Source of the DNA: Vanilla planifolia
Lineage: Eukaryota; Streptophyta; Magnoliopsida; Asparagales; Orchidaceae
Assembly: GCA_023846275.1 (NCBI GenBank)
Contig: JAIUJO010000072.1
Span: forward strand, 1,943,599-2,007,598
Direction: 5' to 3'
Length of the DNA stretch: 64,000 bases
Shown piece after piece: positions 39,354 through 53,122 of the stretch. Below the pieces are notes generated by a model that saw only the letters and a list, made by a program, of their open reading frames with translations, did not search any database and had not been told where the DNA came from. A program made the translations under genes and the position numbers. Each line of letters starts with the position of its first letter. Position 1 is the first letter of the stretch.

Positions 39354-42300
39354 CCTTTCCCGTATAATTTGTGTCATTTCTTCAAACTTTTCTCTTTAAA
39401 TTTGCTATACTATTATGAAACTATAAATCTTCTCTCATGTGACATTTGCAAAGCTTTGATTTAGATAAATACATCAATTTAATTTATATTATTTTAGTTT
39501 TAAAAAATATTTACTTAATATTATAGTAATAATTTATTTTTTAGAATGCTTATTTACTTTGATAATTCATAGTAATTTCGAATGAGGTCTAATCCAGCTG
39601 AAATATTATCAATGCATTTACCTAAATAAGATCTTTATAATTAAATATTTAATGTTATTTTTTCAAAATATTATAGTTCTAGATTCTCTTTTATTTTACA
39701 AGATAATTCATTCATAGATGATTTGATGATTTAATATGTTATACTGGATATCCGTAGTATATCAGAATGGAACTTTCCCATAATATTTATCTTATTTTCT
39801 TATAATATTTTGATTTAATTTGTTTAAATTACTATGAATCTCTAATCCTTCTATCATATGACCTTCACATTTCTTTTATTTGGTCATGTTATATTTCTTC
39901 AATTTATCTTATTTTAGTTTAAATATATATATTTAACTATCATTAAACCATTAATTAATTATTCAATATACTTATTTATTTGGTTAATTCATAATAATTC
40001 TAATCCATGTCTAATCAAGAAAAAAACAAATGTGCTTTGATTCACCTCGACAAGATCTACCCAATTAGAAATTCAATTTAAAATTTTCACATATTGTATT
40101 TTCAATAGAATTAGGATCTTTTGTGACATTTTGATTCTTATCTAATTTGATGATCTAAGATGCTAAACTAGATCCCTTTTGTATTTTTGAAAAAACTTTC
40201 TTATATAGTTTATCTTATATCATCAAGCCTTTTGTTTAGGTTTCTTTTTATTAATATGAAACCCCAATTCTATTTTCATTTACCCTCTTTGTCATATTGA
40301 ATTTGTTATATTACATTTTTTTAATTTATAACATTTGAAGATTAACATTTATTTACTTAATTAAAATAAAAATGTATTATTATTTATGATTGCTAACTCT
40401 TTGAATTCTTTGTGACTTCTTTAGTATTTTATTTTCTTTTATTTTTACATGCTTTATAAGAAATTTTTATTTGTATCATTATTGTTATTCAGGGATGTTA
40501 TACTTGATCTCCTTACTAATTTTTCAATGCTTTGCATACAATTGATATCATTTCTTTAAATTGTTCACCTTGATTTGGTTATATAATTATGTAAATCTAA
40601 CTCTCATATTGTTTGATTTTTACTTCTCTTTTATTTGGTTATATTATATTTCATCATTTTATCCCATTTTAGTTTGAATACATATTTACTTTTTTATAAT
40701 AATAACAATTAATTATTATTAATTCTTATATACATCAATTTTTCAATAATTCCAAGTGATGTCCTATGTAAAGAAAAAAGTCATCGGTCTCAACCATCTT
40801 AGCGACATCCAAATCAATATTCATTTTTTACTTTTAAAAAATATTTTTATTTTTAAATTTTTTTAGAATCCTTCATTAGGTAATTTTATTCATACTTTAT
40901 GTAACTGTTGATGATTTTACATTTAGTCACTTTGGCATCTTAAAACGTAGGTTTCCCGTAAACTTTTGCTCAACTCTTCGATTATTTTTAAATAATTTTG
41001 TTATATAACTATGTAACTCCAAATCTCATATCATGTGACCTTTGTATCTTTTTTATTTCATAATATTAAAATGATTTTTTATTTTTATTTATACATATTT
41101 AATTCGATATTCCATAATGTTTCTAATGAAGTATAATTATGATGGAAAAATGTTTTGAGGAACATCTCGAGAAGCTCTATGTAACTTAATATTCCTTTTT
41201 TAACAATAAATTATTTTTATCTTTTGCCTTTTTATAAGATATTTCCATTCTAACAAGATTTTATGTTTTAAGATCTTACATTCAATCTCCTCAATACCAT
41301 GGTAACCAACTTTTTTGAAAAATTTATTTTTTTCTTCAAACCTTTTCTTCGATTTTGTTATTTTACCATGAAACTATAAATCTCCTTCATGTAACTTCAC
41401 ATCATCTTAACTTGATTATACTACACTATTTCAATTCATCACATTCTAGTTTCAATAATTATTTACTTCACATTAAAATGATAATTTATTATATTTTATT
41501 CTTATTAAGTTTTATCAACATGCTCTACTCATTGAAATAATGATTTCTATATTCTAAAATATTTTTTCAATTCAATTGGTGGGCTTTAAGAGGCATTATG
41601 ATTCATATGTTATTTGATGATTAAAGATGTTACATTCGATGTCCTTAGTAACTTTGAATTTAACTTTTCTATGTAATTTATCTTATTTCACCTAATTTTC
41701 ATATTGATTTGGTCATATTATGAAGCTACTCTAAATCTTCTTTTGTGTGATTTTTCCTTCACCATGATTTTTATATATTAGAATACTTTAGTTTAATCAT
41801 TTTACCTATAATATATATTAAATTAATAAAAAAATATTTTTTCTATTTTTATTTATATTTGGAATTTGAAAAAATTAAAAATAATGTGTGATCGCCTCAT
41901 TGTGCTCAATCCATTTAAAAATTTATTTCTTTATTTTTACAAATTTAAATTTCAATTATTTTTGCTTGCCTAATGAGATATTGGATCAAGGAAATTATGC
42001 TCAATCTCCTTGGTATCATACAATTCTATTTTTTTAGTATGAGCTATCTTATTTCATCAAAGATTTTGGTTTGACTAAGTTATATTACTTTGTTACTCTA
42101 AATCATACCTTATGTTATTCTAATTTCTTTAATTTATCTCAATTCAACTTCAATATGTTTTTCCATAATCTTAAAGTAATAATTTTTTATTATTCATGTG
42201 GATACACTTCTATAATTTATAGCAATTCTAAACGAGACCCAATTAAGATGATAAAAATGTCATTGGATTCATGCAAACAAGCATTACCAAATTAAATATT

Positions 42301-43790
42301 TAATTTAAAGTTTTACTTATTTTATGTTTAATGCCTTGGGTACCCTTTAGAAGTCATTTTGATTATTACCTTATTTGATGTTCAATGATTCCACATTAAT
42401 TCTCCCTATTATATAAGAATCCAACTTTCCAAGAAATATTTTTCATTTCTTTAACTATTTTAATATTAATTTAATTATGTGACTATGAAACACTAATTCT
42501 CCTATTGTGATAATTAGTTCACTTTGATTTTGATACATTTCAATGTTTTAATTTATCTTATTTCAATTTTGTCAAATTTTATTAAATTTTTTTATCATGT
42601 TGATTTTTGTAATTTCTAGTATTGCAAAAGTCATTCAAATAAACTCAACGAGCACTGCCTATTAAATTTTAAACTATTTTTTAAATGTTTTATTTTTTAT
42701 TATTTTTATATTTATTATTATAAATCCTATTTTGTATCTGTCTTGATGATCAAGAATTTAACACTTGATCTCTTTAGCATCTTAAAAGTCATTTTTCATC
42801 TACATTTTATCAAAAGTTCTGAAATTTTTTCTTTAATTTAATTATGTGACCATGTTACATCAACACTATCCTATTATGGCATATGCATCGCTTTTATTTG
42901 GCTTTACAATATTACTTCAATTTTTTTCATTTTAGCTTTAATCTATACCTATATATTTATTTTTTAATTTATTTATGCTTCTTTACTTTTGTAATTTATA
43001 ATAGTTCTAAGTAAGATCTGTTGGAGAAAAATAAGTGACATTCAAGTCATCTTTAATAGCTCTATAAAATTAAAAATTCAATTCTATTCTTTTAATTATT
43101 ACATTCTCTATTATTGTTTATGAGACATTTACATTTTTATCAAATTTGGTGATCTAGGATGTTACTTAATCATAATATTATAGAATGTAACTTTTTTTGC
43201 ATAATTTACCTTATTTCTTCAAATTTTTTAATTTTATTTTTTAACATGAATATTTAACTCTAAACCTCCTCTCATGTAACCTTTACATGGCATTCATTTG
43301 GTATATTATATTATTTCAATTTTTCTCATTCAACCTTTAACTTGTTTCTACCTAAAATTTACAAACAGATTTATTATTATTCATTCATTTTTAACTTGAT
43401 AATTAATAGTAATTCCAAATGATTTTTGATATAGATGAAGCAAATGTTGTTGGACATTTCTTGATGAGTTCTACAAAATTAAATATTCATCTCAAAACTT
43501 TAATATATTTTTTCTAAGGTTTTGCACATTATGTCACATTTTATTTGTCACTAATTTCATAAGTAATAATGATACACCTGAGCTGTTTGGTATCGTGAAA
43601 TGTAATTTATTATGCAATTAATTTCAGTTTTTTAAAAAAAAAATTATTTAGTTATAATACTTCATAACCCTAATTATCTTATCTGCTAAACTTCATTTCA
43701 CTTTTATTTTTTTTATAATATCTTTTTTTAAATATATATTTTCTTAACTTTAAAAGTATAATTTATTAATATTTATGCTTATTTGGATTT
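39354..43790 (-). repeat. Satellite array, reverse block R3
   Basis: About eleven reverse monomers, from CGTATAATTTGTGTCATTTC at about 39361 to TTATGCTTATTTGGATTTG at about 43790. Its distal two thirds is copy B of the segmental duplication. No gene is seen. Confidence 0.84.
40715..43790 (-). repeat. Segmental duplication within the satellite, copy B
   Basis: Partner of 34120-37170, with the shared landmarks given there. This copy stops exactly where the array switches from reverse to forward, whereas copy A continues with ordinary reverse monomers. The duplication edge and the inversion breakpoint therefore coincide. Confidence 0.75.
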
Positions 43791-44537
43791 GAATAAATAA
43801 GATAAATTATATAAGATATTTGTATTCTAAGGTACTATAGATCAAGTGTAACATACTAGATCATGAAAAAAGGTATCTATCAAAATTTCTTATAAAATGT
43901 ATTAAAGCCCATGTCAAGTAGAACATTTGAAAATCTAAAAATGAATATTTAATTTCGTATTGCTCATCAAAATGAGTCCAATAATGATTTTTTCCTCTCA
44001 ATAAAACCTTATTTAGAATTACAACAAGTTATGCATGTAAATAAGTAAAAATAATCATAAATAGCTACTTTAATTTGAAGAGATTATATATTAAACATAA
44101 GACCAATTAAATTGAATAAATGCAATTTAACCAAGTCAAAGTGAAGTATAACTCATGTGAGATTTGATCTAGAGTTTAATATTGAATAATGAAATGAAAT
44201 TTAAAAATTTTAAGAAACGAAACAAATTGTACGACAAGGTTGAATTCAGAGAAACAAAGAATACCAAGGATATATCCTTAATGGTGAAATTAGGTAAGAA
44301 TCGAAGTGTCACTTAATTCTTCAAAACTACTTAGAAAATCAAATATTGTAAAAGCTAAAAATGAATATTTATATGGGTATGACTCATTAAATTATGTCTA
44401 ATAATATTGGTTACATCCTGGTAAGATTTCATTAAAAATTACAAGCAACTACAAAAGTTAAAAAATAATAATTTTGTATAAATTATTAATTTAAAACAAA
44501 TAAAATATATATATTAAAGAAAAAAATAAGATAAATC
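43791..44537 (+). repeat. Satellite array, short forward block F4
   Basis: About 1.8 forward monomers, starting at AATAAATAAGATAAATTATA and ending at AAAATAAGATAAAT. The right edge is a fold-back with the following reverse block (TTCAATTTATCTCCTTTTAG). Confidence 0.82.
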
Positions 44538-45494
44538 ATATTTATATTACATGTCTTCAATTTATCTCCTTTTAGCTTCATTCCATGTTAAATTATTAAT
44601 AAAAAGGTAATTTACCAATATTTATGCTTATTTATTTTTGTTATTTGTAGTAATTACAAATGATGTCAAATTGAGACGAATAAATCTCATTATAATGATC
44701 TAAATGAGCATTATCATTTTAAATATTCATTTTTATATTTTAAAATATTTTTTTTGGATTATTTTTGCAATCCTTAAGAGAAAATTTGACTCATACCTTA
44801 TTTGAGGACAAATGGTATTCCTCTCAATCACCTCGTTGTCATTGGATGTAACCTTATCATAAACCTTTCGTAATTTTTTAAAATTCTTTGCTTTGTTTTT
44901 GTTATATTACAATGTAACTATAAATATGCTATTATGTAATAATTACATAACTTCAATTTATCACATTTTAATTTTTATATAAATTTTCTTTTTTTAAAAT
45001 AATAATTTATTATTATATATTCTTATTTTTTTTGTAATTTTTAGTAATTCAAAACAAGGTCCAATCAAAACAAAATAGACTTTGTTCCGTCATTTTTTAT
45101 GAGCTATATTCAATTAAACATATATTTTTTGTTTTAAATATTTTATTTTACCTATTTTTTGTCAAGTTTTATGAGACATTTAAAATCGTATTGATTTTAC
45201 AATAAAGAAGTTACATTGGACCTCTTTAGTATCTTGGATTACAATTTTCTCATACAATTATTCTCTTTTCATAAAATACTTTTCTTTGATTTATTATGTG
45301 GCTATTTAACTGCAGTTCACCTCCCATGTGATGTTTGCAAATCTTTTCTTTGGTTATGTGTACATGTCTTTTATTGTATAACTTTTACATTCCTTTGTTG
45401 GTTATATTACATTAGTTCAATTTATATGATTTTAGTTTTAATATATAATTACTTTTTTCTAAAAGAGTAACTTATTATTAACTATGAGTATTTA

Positions 45495-46970
45495 TATTGG
45501 TAACTCATAGTAATTCTTAACAAGGTATGATAGAGACTAAATAAAAGCTGTTAGATTCTTTTCAACAAGCTCTATCTAATTAAATATTTATCAATTACCT
45601 TTGAATATTTTATTTATAATAGTTTTAAAATATTTTACAATTTTTATTAATTCTTCATTTAATGAATGACAATATTACACTCCATATCTTTATAAACTTG
45701 GAATGCAGTATTCCCACATAATTTATCTCAATTCTTCAAATTTTTTACATTAATTTGGTTATATTAGTATGAAAAAAAAACTGTCCTCTATTGTAACTTT
45801 TATGAAGGTTTTATTGTCATTTTAAACTATTTATATACATTTGCTAAAAATAAAAGGAATAATCCAGTTTTATTTATGCTTATTTAATTTCATAGTTAGC
45901 AATAAATCCAAGTGGCATCTAATTGAAATGAAGAAAATGTCATTTGATGTTACATCAATCTTCTCAATATCTTAAAAATCCATTTTCTAACAAAATCTAT
46001 CTCTTTTCTTTAAAATATTTACTTCTATTTGATTATATTATATTGCTTTGATTTAACTCATTTTTTATTGAACATTTACATGGCATTAAAATTATTATTC
46101 ATTATTATTTTTTAGGAATCATATAAATTCCAAATAAGATTTCATCATGAAGAAACAAACTTCTTTAGACTCAGCTTGATGAGCTATTTCAATTTAATAT
46201 TAATTTTATATTTTTAATACTTTATTTTCTATGATTTTAGTGTATTTTATAAGGCATTTATACTTACACTATAATTGATGATTGAGGATGTCACACTTGA
46301 TCCACTTAGTATCCTAGAATATAGCTTTCAAATACAAGTCATTTATTTTCTTAAAATATCTTGTGCTATATCATTATATTTTTACATAACTTCATACAAT
46401 TTATTTCATGAAATTGGCATTACTTTGACTTATATTATATTATATAAATTTATCTCTTTCAAACTTAAACATATTCAACTTATTATTAAAATAAAATATT
46501 TTCTATTATTTATATTAATTTTTTATGATAACTTATAGAAATTCCAAATCAAATTCTTATCAAGAAGAAACAAATATTACTGGATTCATCTTGATAAATA
46601 CTGTCAAATTAAATTTTAATTTTTAAATTTTTTAGATTTTGGCTTATTTTATAAGAACATTTAATGCGTGTCTTATTTCATGAAAGAATATTTTACCCTT
46701 GATCTTCTTAACATATTGGAATACAACTTTCTCATATAAATGTTAAGATATCTTCACATTATTCATTTTTATTTGATTATATTACTATGTAACTCAAACT
46801 CTTATCGTGTGACCTTTACATCAATTTGAATAAGTTATATTATATTACTTCTATTTAATTCATTCCATCATTAACATATATTTACATGTTACTAAAATAA
46901 AAATTTATTATTATTTATTTCTATATTCTTTAATCATTCTTAGAAATTACAATGTGGTCTAATAGAGATG
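45495..46970 (-). repeat. Higher-order repeat, distant copy C3
   Basis: This block carries the diagnostic features of the 50170-53122 copies: GTTAGATTC-type sequence at 45551, and a truncated monomer in which CATTTGATGTTACATC (45941) fuses the GACATTTG region directly to the GTGTAACATCC region, with roughly 200 bp missing. Similarity to the other two copies is clear in the first half and weaker toward the end. Confidence 0.6.
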
Positions 46971-49900
46971 AAACAAACGCAATTGACTCTTCTCAAGAAG
47001 ATTTATCAAAAAATTAACTTATTTTTAATTTTTCAATATTTTATTTTCTAATATTATGGCATGTTTAGTGCAAAATTTTAATTTGTACCTAGTTTGATGA
47101 TTGAGGATGATAAACTTGCTCTCCTAAGTATCCTTGAATGCAATTTTCTCAAATAATTTATCTCTTTTTTCAAATTTTTTATTTTGATTTATTTATATCA
47201 GTAGGAAACCCAAACTTTCATCTTGTGTGACCTTCAGGTCAATTTGATTTCATAATAATCCAATTTCTTAATTGATCACATTATAGTTTTAATATATTTT
47301 TTTAACATTAAAATAATAATATATTTTTAATAATTCTTATTAGCTTTGATAATTTGTAGTTGTTATATATGAGGTCTTAACAAATAAAGAGGAACATCTT
47401 TAAACGTGTCTCATTGGGCCTTATTCTATTGAGTATTCATTAGGCTTATCCAATGAAAAATTAATTTTTAAATTTTAAATTTTTAAATATTTAGTTTTTC
47501 ATAGATTTTAGCAAGTGTTATGAGGTATTTCAATTCATACATTAATTGATGATTAACGATTTTATATTTGATCTCCTTAGTATCTTTGAATGCATCTTTC
47601 TTCTATTATTTATTTCATTTCTTCAATTTTTTTATTTGGTTATGTTTCTATGTAACTCTAATCTCTTGTGGCATGAAATTTACAGCACTTGATCATATTC
47701 AAAAGTACTCCAATCAAGATGAGACAAACATTGTATTACACATCTCGACCTTGGCTCTATCGAACTAAATATTGGTTGTTATATCTTTAGATTTTATTTT
47801 AAAGAGTTTTGGCATACTTCACAAGAAATTTTAATTATTATTTTAATTAAAGATTGAGAATCCTAGACTAGACCTTAATAATATCTCTAAATGGAACTTT
47901 CTTATCTAATTTTCCTAAGGTTTCAAATTTTATACTTTGATTTAGTGATATTATCAAGTAACTCAAAACATTCTCTCATGTGATTTTTACTTTGCTTTGA
48001 TTTATTTATATCACATTGCTTCAATTTCTTTTATTTAAGATTTAATTTATATATACTTAATGATAAAAAAAATCATTTATTATTATTTAAGTCTACTTTC
48101 TTTTCTAATTAATAGTAATTCTAAATGAGGTCCAACAAAGATGTAACAAACAATGTTAGAATAGAATTGATTAGCTTTGTTAATTAAGTACTCGTTTTAT
48201 TTTTAAATATTTTATACTCCTACAATTTTAGAACACTTTGGCAGATATTTCAATTCGAACCTAATTTGATCATAGATGTTGTTGCCTTAGATCTCCACAG
48301 TATCTTTGGATTACACCATCCCATACAATGTTTTTAATTTCTTCAAAACTTTTTCTTTGACTTGATAATATTACAATGTAATGCTAAATCATTGTTTGAT
48401 TGACTTTTACATAATTCATTTTTTTAATATTGCATTTCTTCAATTTATCTTATTTCTATTTCAGTATGAATTTACTTAATATTTAAATAATAACTTTTTT
48501 ATTATTTATGTTCATTTTGCTTTTTAATTTGTAAAAACTGACACATCTCCATCAGCTCTACTCTTTTAAATATTCATTTTCATATCCTTTTTAAATATTT
48601 TATTTTCTATGTTTTTTATGTTATATGAGACATTTTGATTCGTATTATTTTGATGATCAAGAATATTACACTCAAAGTCCTTAATATGTTGGAATGTTTC
48701 TTTTCCTTATAGGTTATTTCTATTCCTAAATTTTTTAGCTTTTATTTGGTTATATTGCTATAGAACTCTAACTCTCCTTTCATGTTATATTTACATGTTT
48801 TTTTTTTGTCACATTATATTGTTTTAATTTAGCTCATTTAAACCCTAATATATTGTTACTTAATATTAAAGTAGTAATATATTATTATTTTTAAAAATTT
48901 ACTTTGCTAATCAACATTATAAATGATGTCCAATTGAGATGAAACGAACATAAGCAAAATAGTCTCAAAGAGCTTTGACTAATTAAATACTTAATTTTTA
49001 TTTTAAAATATTTTATACCCCTAGGTTTAACACCCTTAATAAGGCTTTTTATTTTACACCTAATTTGGTGATATATTATGTTACCCTCGATCTCCTCAAT
49101 ATCTTTAGATAAAACTTTCCTATATAATATTCCTTAATCTTTCTATTTTTTTATAAATTTATATTATAGTGTTACTCTAATATAACTTTACTTAAAATAA
49201 AAACAAAAATTTGTTATTATTTATGCTTATTTGGTTTTTTTATTGGTTGAAATTCAAAACTAGGTTTGATCAAGTTAAAAGAAACATCATTTCAATCATC
49301 TATACAAGCTTTATATTATTAAAGTATTTTTTTATATTTTTTAAAATATTTTATTTTCCATTTTTTAGAATTTTATGAGACATGTTGATTTGTATTGACT
49401 TGGTGGTCGAGAAAGTTATATGGAATCTTCTTAGTGTCTTAGAATATAACTTGCCTTTAAAATTTATTTATTTTCTTAAAAGTTTTTGCATTTATTTGTT
49501 TATATTTTTATGTAACTATGGCTCTCCTATCATGAGACATTTACATTTTTGCTCTTTATAAATATTACTTTGCTTCAATTCAACTCATGTAGGCTTTAAT
49601 ATAGCTTCACTTAAAATTAAAAAATAATAAAATTATTTATATTTATTTACATGGGTATTTCATTTTATTTTATAATGAAGTCAAATAGAATTTATTATTT
49701 CTAAATATTTACTTTAGAATATCTTTACTTATTATTAAAAAATAATTTATAATTACTTATTTTTATTTTATTTATTATGTGATAGTAACTTCAAACTACG
49801 TCCCATCAAAATGAAAAACATCACTAAATTAGTCTACGTTCTATTTAATCAAATTATTTTTATTTATTATAATTTTATGATCTAAATTTTTTGCTAAGTT

Positions 49901-50169
49901 TTTAAGATATTGTGATATGTAGACCTTGATAAGAATGTTACACTTGATCTTGTTTTTATCTTGGAATGTAATTGTCACATATAATTTAGCAAGTTTCTTA
50001 AAACTTTTCCTTTGATTTGGTAATATTATTATGTTATTCTAAATTGACTCTCATCTAACTTTTAGGTCACTTCCACTGATCTATACTCATTTACTTCAAT
50101 TTTCCTATGTTTAGTTTTAATATATATTTTCTTAACTATAAAATTGCAATTTATTATTATCTATGATTA

Positions 50170-51645
50170 TTTTTTTTTGGTCACTTAGAGTAATTTTGAA
50201 AAATATCTAATGGAGATGGAATAGAAGTTGTTAGATTTTGCTCGACGAGTTCTATTAAGCTAAACATATATTAATTAATTTCAATTATTTTATTTACAAG
50301 CATTTTAACATACTTTACAAGACATTTCTATCATTGCTTAATTTTATAGATAAGAATATTACACTCGTTGTTTTTATTATAATGGAATGCATCTTTCCCA
50401 TAAAATTTATCCCATTTTTTCAAATTTTTTTTTAATTTATCTATATTACTATCAAGCTTGAGTTCTCTCTTGTGACTATTACATCGCTTTAGTTTTGTTA
50501 TATTATATTATTTTAATTTATCTTTTTTTTGAAAAACATAATATATTTACAAAATGTAAAAATAATAATTTATTATTATTTATGCTTACATTTTATAATT
50601 ATAGTATTTCCAAATGGGGTCTAATCGAGATGATAGAAACATCATTTGATGTCATGCTTGATCTCCTTTATTCTTGAAATGTATCTTTCTTGCAAAATTA
50701 TCTCATTTCTTAAAGCTTTTTTCTTTTATTTTTTTATATTATATTCATACCTTTTAACTCATATCAACTTAAACTTTTATTAACATGATATTAAAACTAG
50801 AATTTATGATAATGCATATTTATATAGATTGGTAATTTATAGTAATTTCAAACAAGGTTTGATCAAAAAAGCAACAATCATCACTTGAATTATCTCAATG
50901 ACCAACACAAATCTAATTTTTTTAAAAATATTTTATCTTCTATTATTCTATCATATTTTGTGAGACATTTTTATTTGTACCTTATTTAACTATTAAGATT
51001 TCTATAATCGATCCAATTAGTATCAAGGAATGCAACTTTCAAACACAATTTATTTGATTTTATTAAATGTTTTGCTTTGATTATGTTATATTTCTATATA
51101 GCTTTGAAAACTTAATTATATAACCACTGCATCACTAGCATCTCATTATATTACATTACTTCAGATTAATTGATGTCGACTTAAAAACATTCAGTTTAAT
51201 ATTAAAAAAATTTCGTCACTTACGTTTATTTAATTTGGTAATTTTTAATAATTCCAAATGATGTGTGTTTAAGACAAATCCAACATCTTTGGACTAATCT
51301 TGATGAGCCTTATCCAACTAAATATTAATTTTATATTTTCAAATATTATTTATGAAGATTTTGACATATTTTGTATGAATGTTTTATTCATATTTGATTT
51401 ATTGATAGTAGATCTTACTCTTGATCTTCTCAATATATTTGACTACAGCATTCAAAATTTAATTTCTTTAGTTTCCTCAAACTTTTCACTTTGATTTGGT
51501 TATATTATATTATAACTTTAAATCTCTTATCATGTGAGCTTTAACCACTTTGAATTATATATGTTATCTTAATTCAATGTAACTAATTTTGCATTATTAT
51601 ATATATACTTAATATTAAAATAATAATTTATTATTGCTTATGATT
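50170..51645 (-). repeat. 1476-bp higher-order repeat, copy C1
   Basis: About 3.6 monomers, including one truncated monomer with the same internal deletion as C2 and C3 (CATTTGATGTCATGC at 50643). Landmark offsets to C2 are 1476 (TTAGATT at 50231 and 51707) and 1477 (the truncated join), so C1 and C2 are head-to-tail copies. Confidence 0.7.
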
Positions 51646-53122
51646 ATTTAATTTGGTAACTTATAATAATTTCTGATAAGATCTGATGGAGATGAAATAA
51701 AACTTGTTAGATTCCTCTTAACAAGTTCTATTAAATTAAATATTTATTAATTAGTTTAAAATATTCTAATTAGAATGGTCCTAGTACTCTTTAAAAGTCA
51801 TTTTCTATTTGTAATTGATTTTTTGAATGAGAATATAACACTTGATGTCTTTATTATAATTGAATGCATTCTTATTCAATTTATCTCATTTTCTAGCATT
51901 TTTTTGTTTATTTTATTATATTACTATGAAACTCTAATTCACTACCCTAGTGACTATTACATTGCCTTGATTTAGCTATATTATATTAATTCAATTTATC
52001 TATTTTTAAAATTTAGTATTTATTCACTAGATATAAAAACAATAATTTATTCCCATTTATGGTTTACTTTAGTAATTCACAGTACTTCAGAATTGGTTCA
52101 ATTGAGTCAAAACAAGCGTGATTCGATGTTACGCTTTAACTCCTTTATATCTTGAAATGCAACTTTCCAACAAAATGTATCTCATTTCTTCAAAACATTT
52201 GCTTTTATTGGTTTATGCTATACTTATTCAATTTAACTCATTTCGTCATAAACTTTCATTTGCATGATATTAAAATAATAATTTATTGTAACATGTAATT
52301 ATATAGTTTACAAATTTTTAATAGTTTTAAATAATGTTTGAAAAAGAAGAAATAAATATTGTTGGACTCATCTTAGAGACCAATATCTATTTAATATTTG
52401 TTTTATATTTTTAAATATTTTATTTTTTAAAGTTTAACAAGCTTTACGATGCATTTTTATTCAAACCTTATTTATTAAAAGGGGATGTTATACTCAATTC
52501 ACTTAGTATCACGGAATGTATTTTTTTAATAAAATTTATGTAATTTTGTTTTGATTTTGTCATATTTCTATACAACTTTAAAAATCCTATTATATGATCA
52601 TTACATCAGTTTGATCTCATTATATTAGATTTCTTCAAATTATGTTAATTTTTCTTAAATATATTAAACTTAGTACTTAAAAACTATATTATTTATGTTT
52701 ATTTAATTTGGTAATTTTTTATTCTAAACACATCTGATTGAGACAAAACAAACATTATTGGAGTCATCTCAACAAGAATTATTCAACAAAATATTCATTT
52801 TTATTTTTGTTAATATTTTAAAAATATTTTAGCATGCTTTGTGTGAAATTTTTATTCATACATGTTTTGATGATTATAGATGTTCCCATTCGTCTTCTTA
52901 GTTATTGGAATTCAACATTCCAAACAAAGTTTTCTCATTTCTTAAAATTTTTTGCTTTCATTTGGTTATATTGCTATGGAACTCTAAATCTTTTATCGTG
53001 TCAGCTTTAATCATTTTGAATTTGATATATTATATTTCTTCAACTAAACTTGTTCAATCTTTAATATATATGGACTTTATATTTAAATAATAATTTGTTA
53101 TTATTTATTTCTATTTACTTTA
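51646..53122 (-). repeat. 1476-bp higher-order repeat, copy C2
   Basis: Directly follows C1. It shares TTAGATTC at 51707, the truncated join GATTCGATGTTACGC at about 52120, and later variants such as AGCTTTAA(C/T)CA(C/T)TTTGAAT. After about 53122 ordinary monomers resume. Confidence 0.7.
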
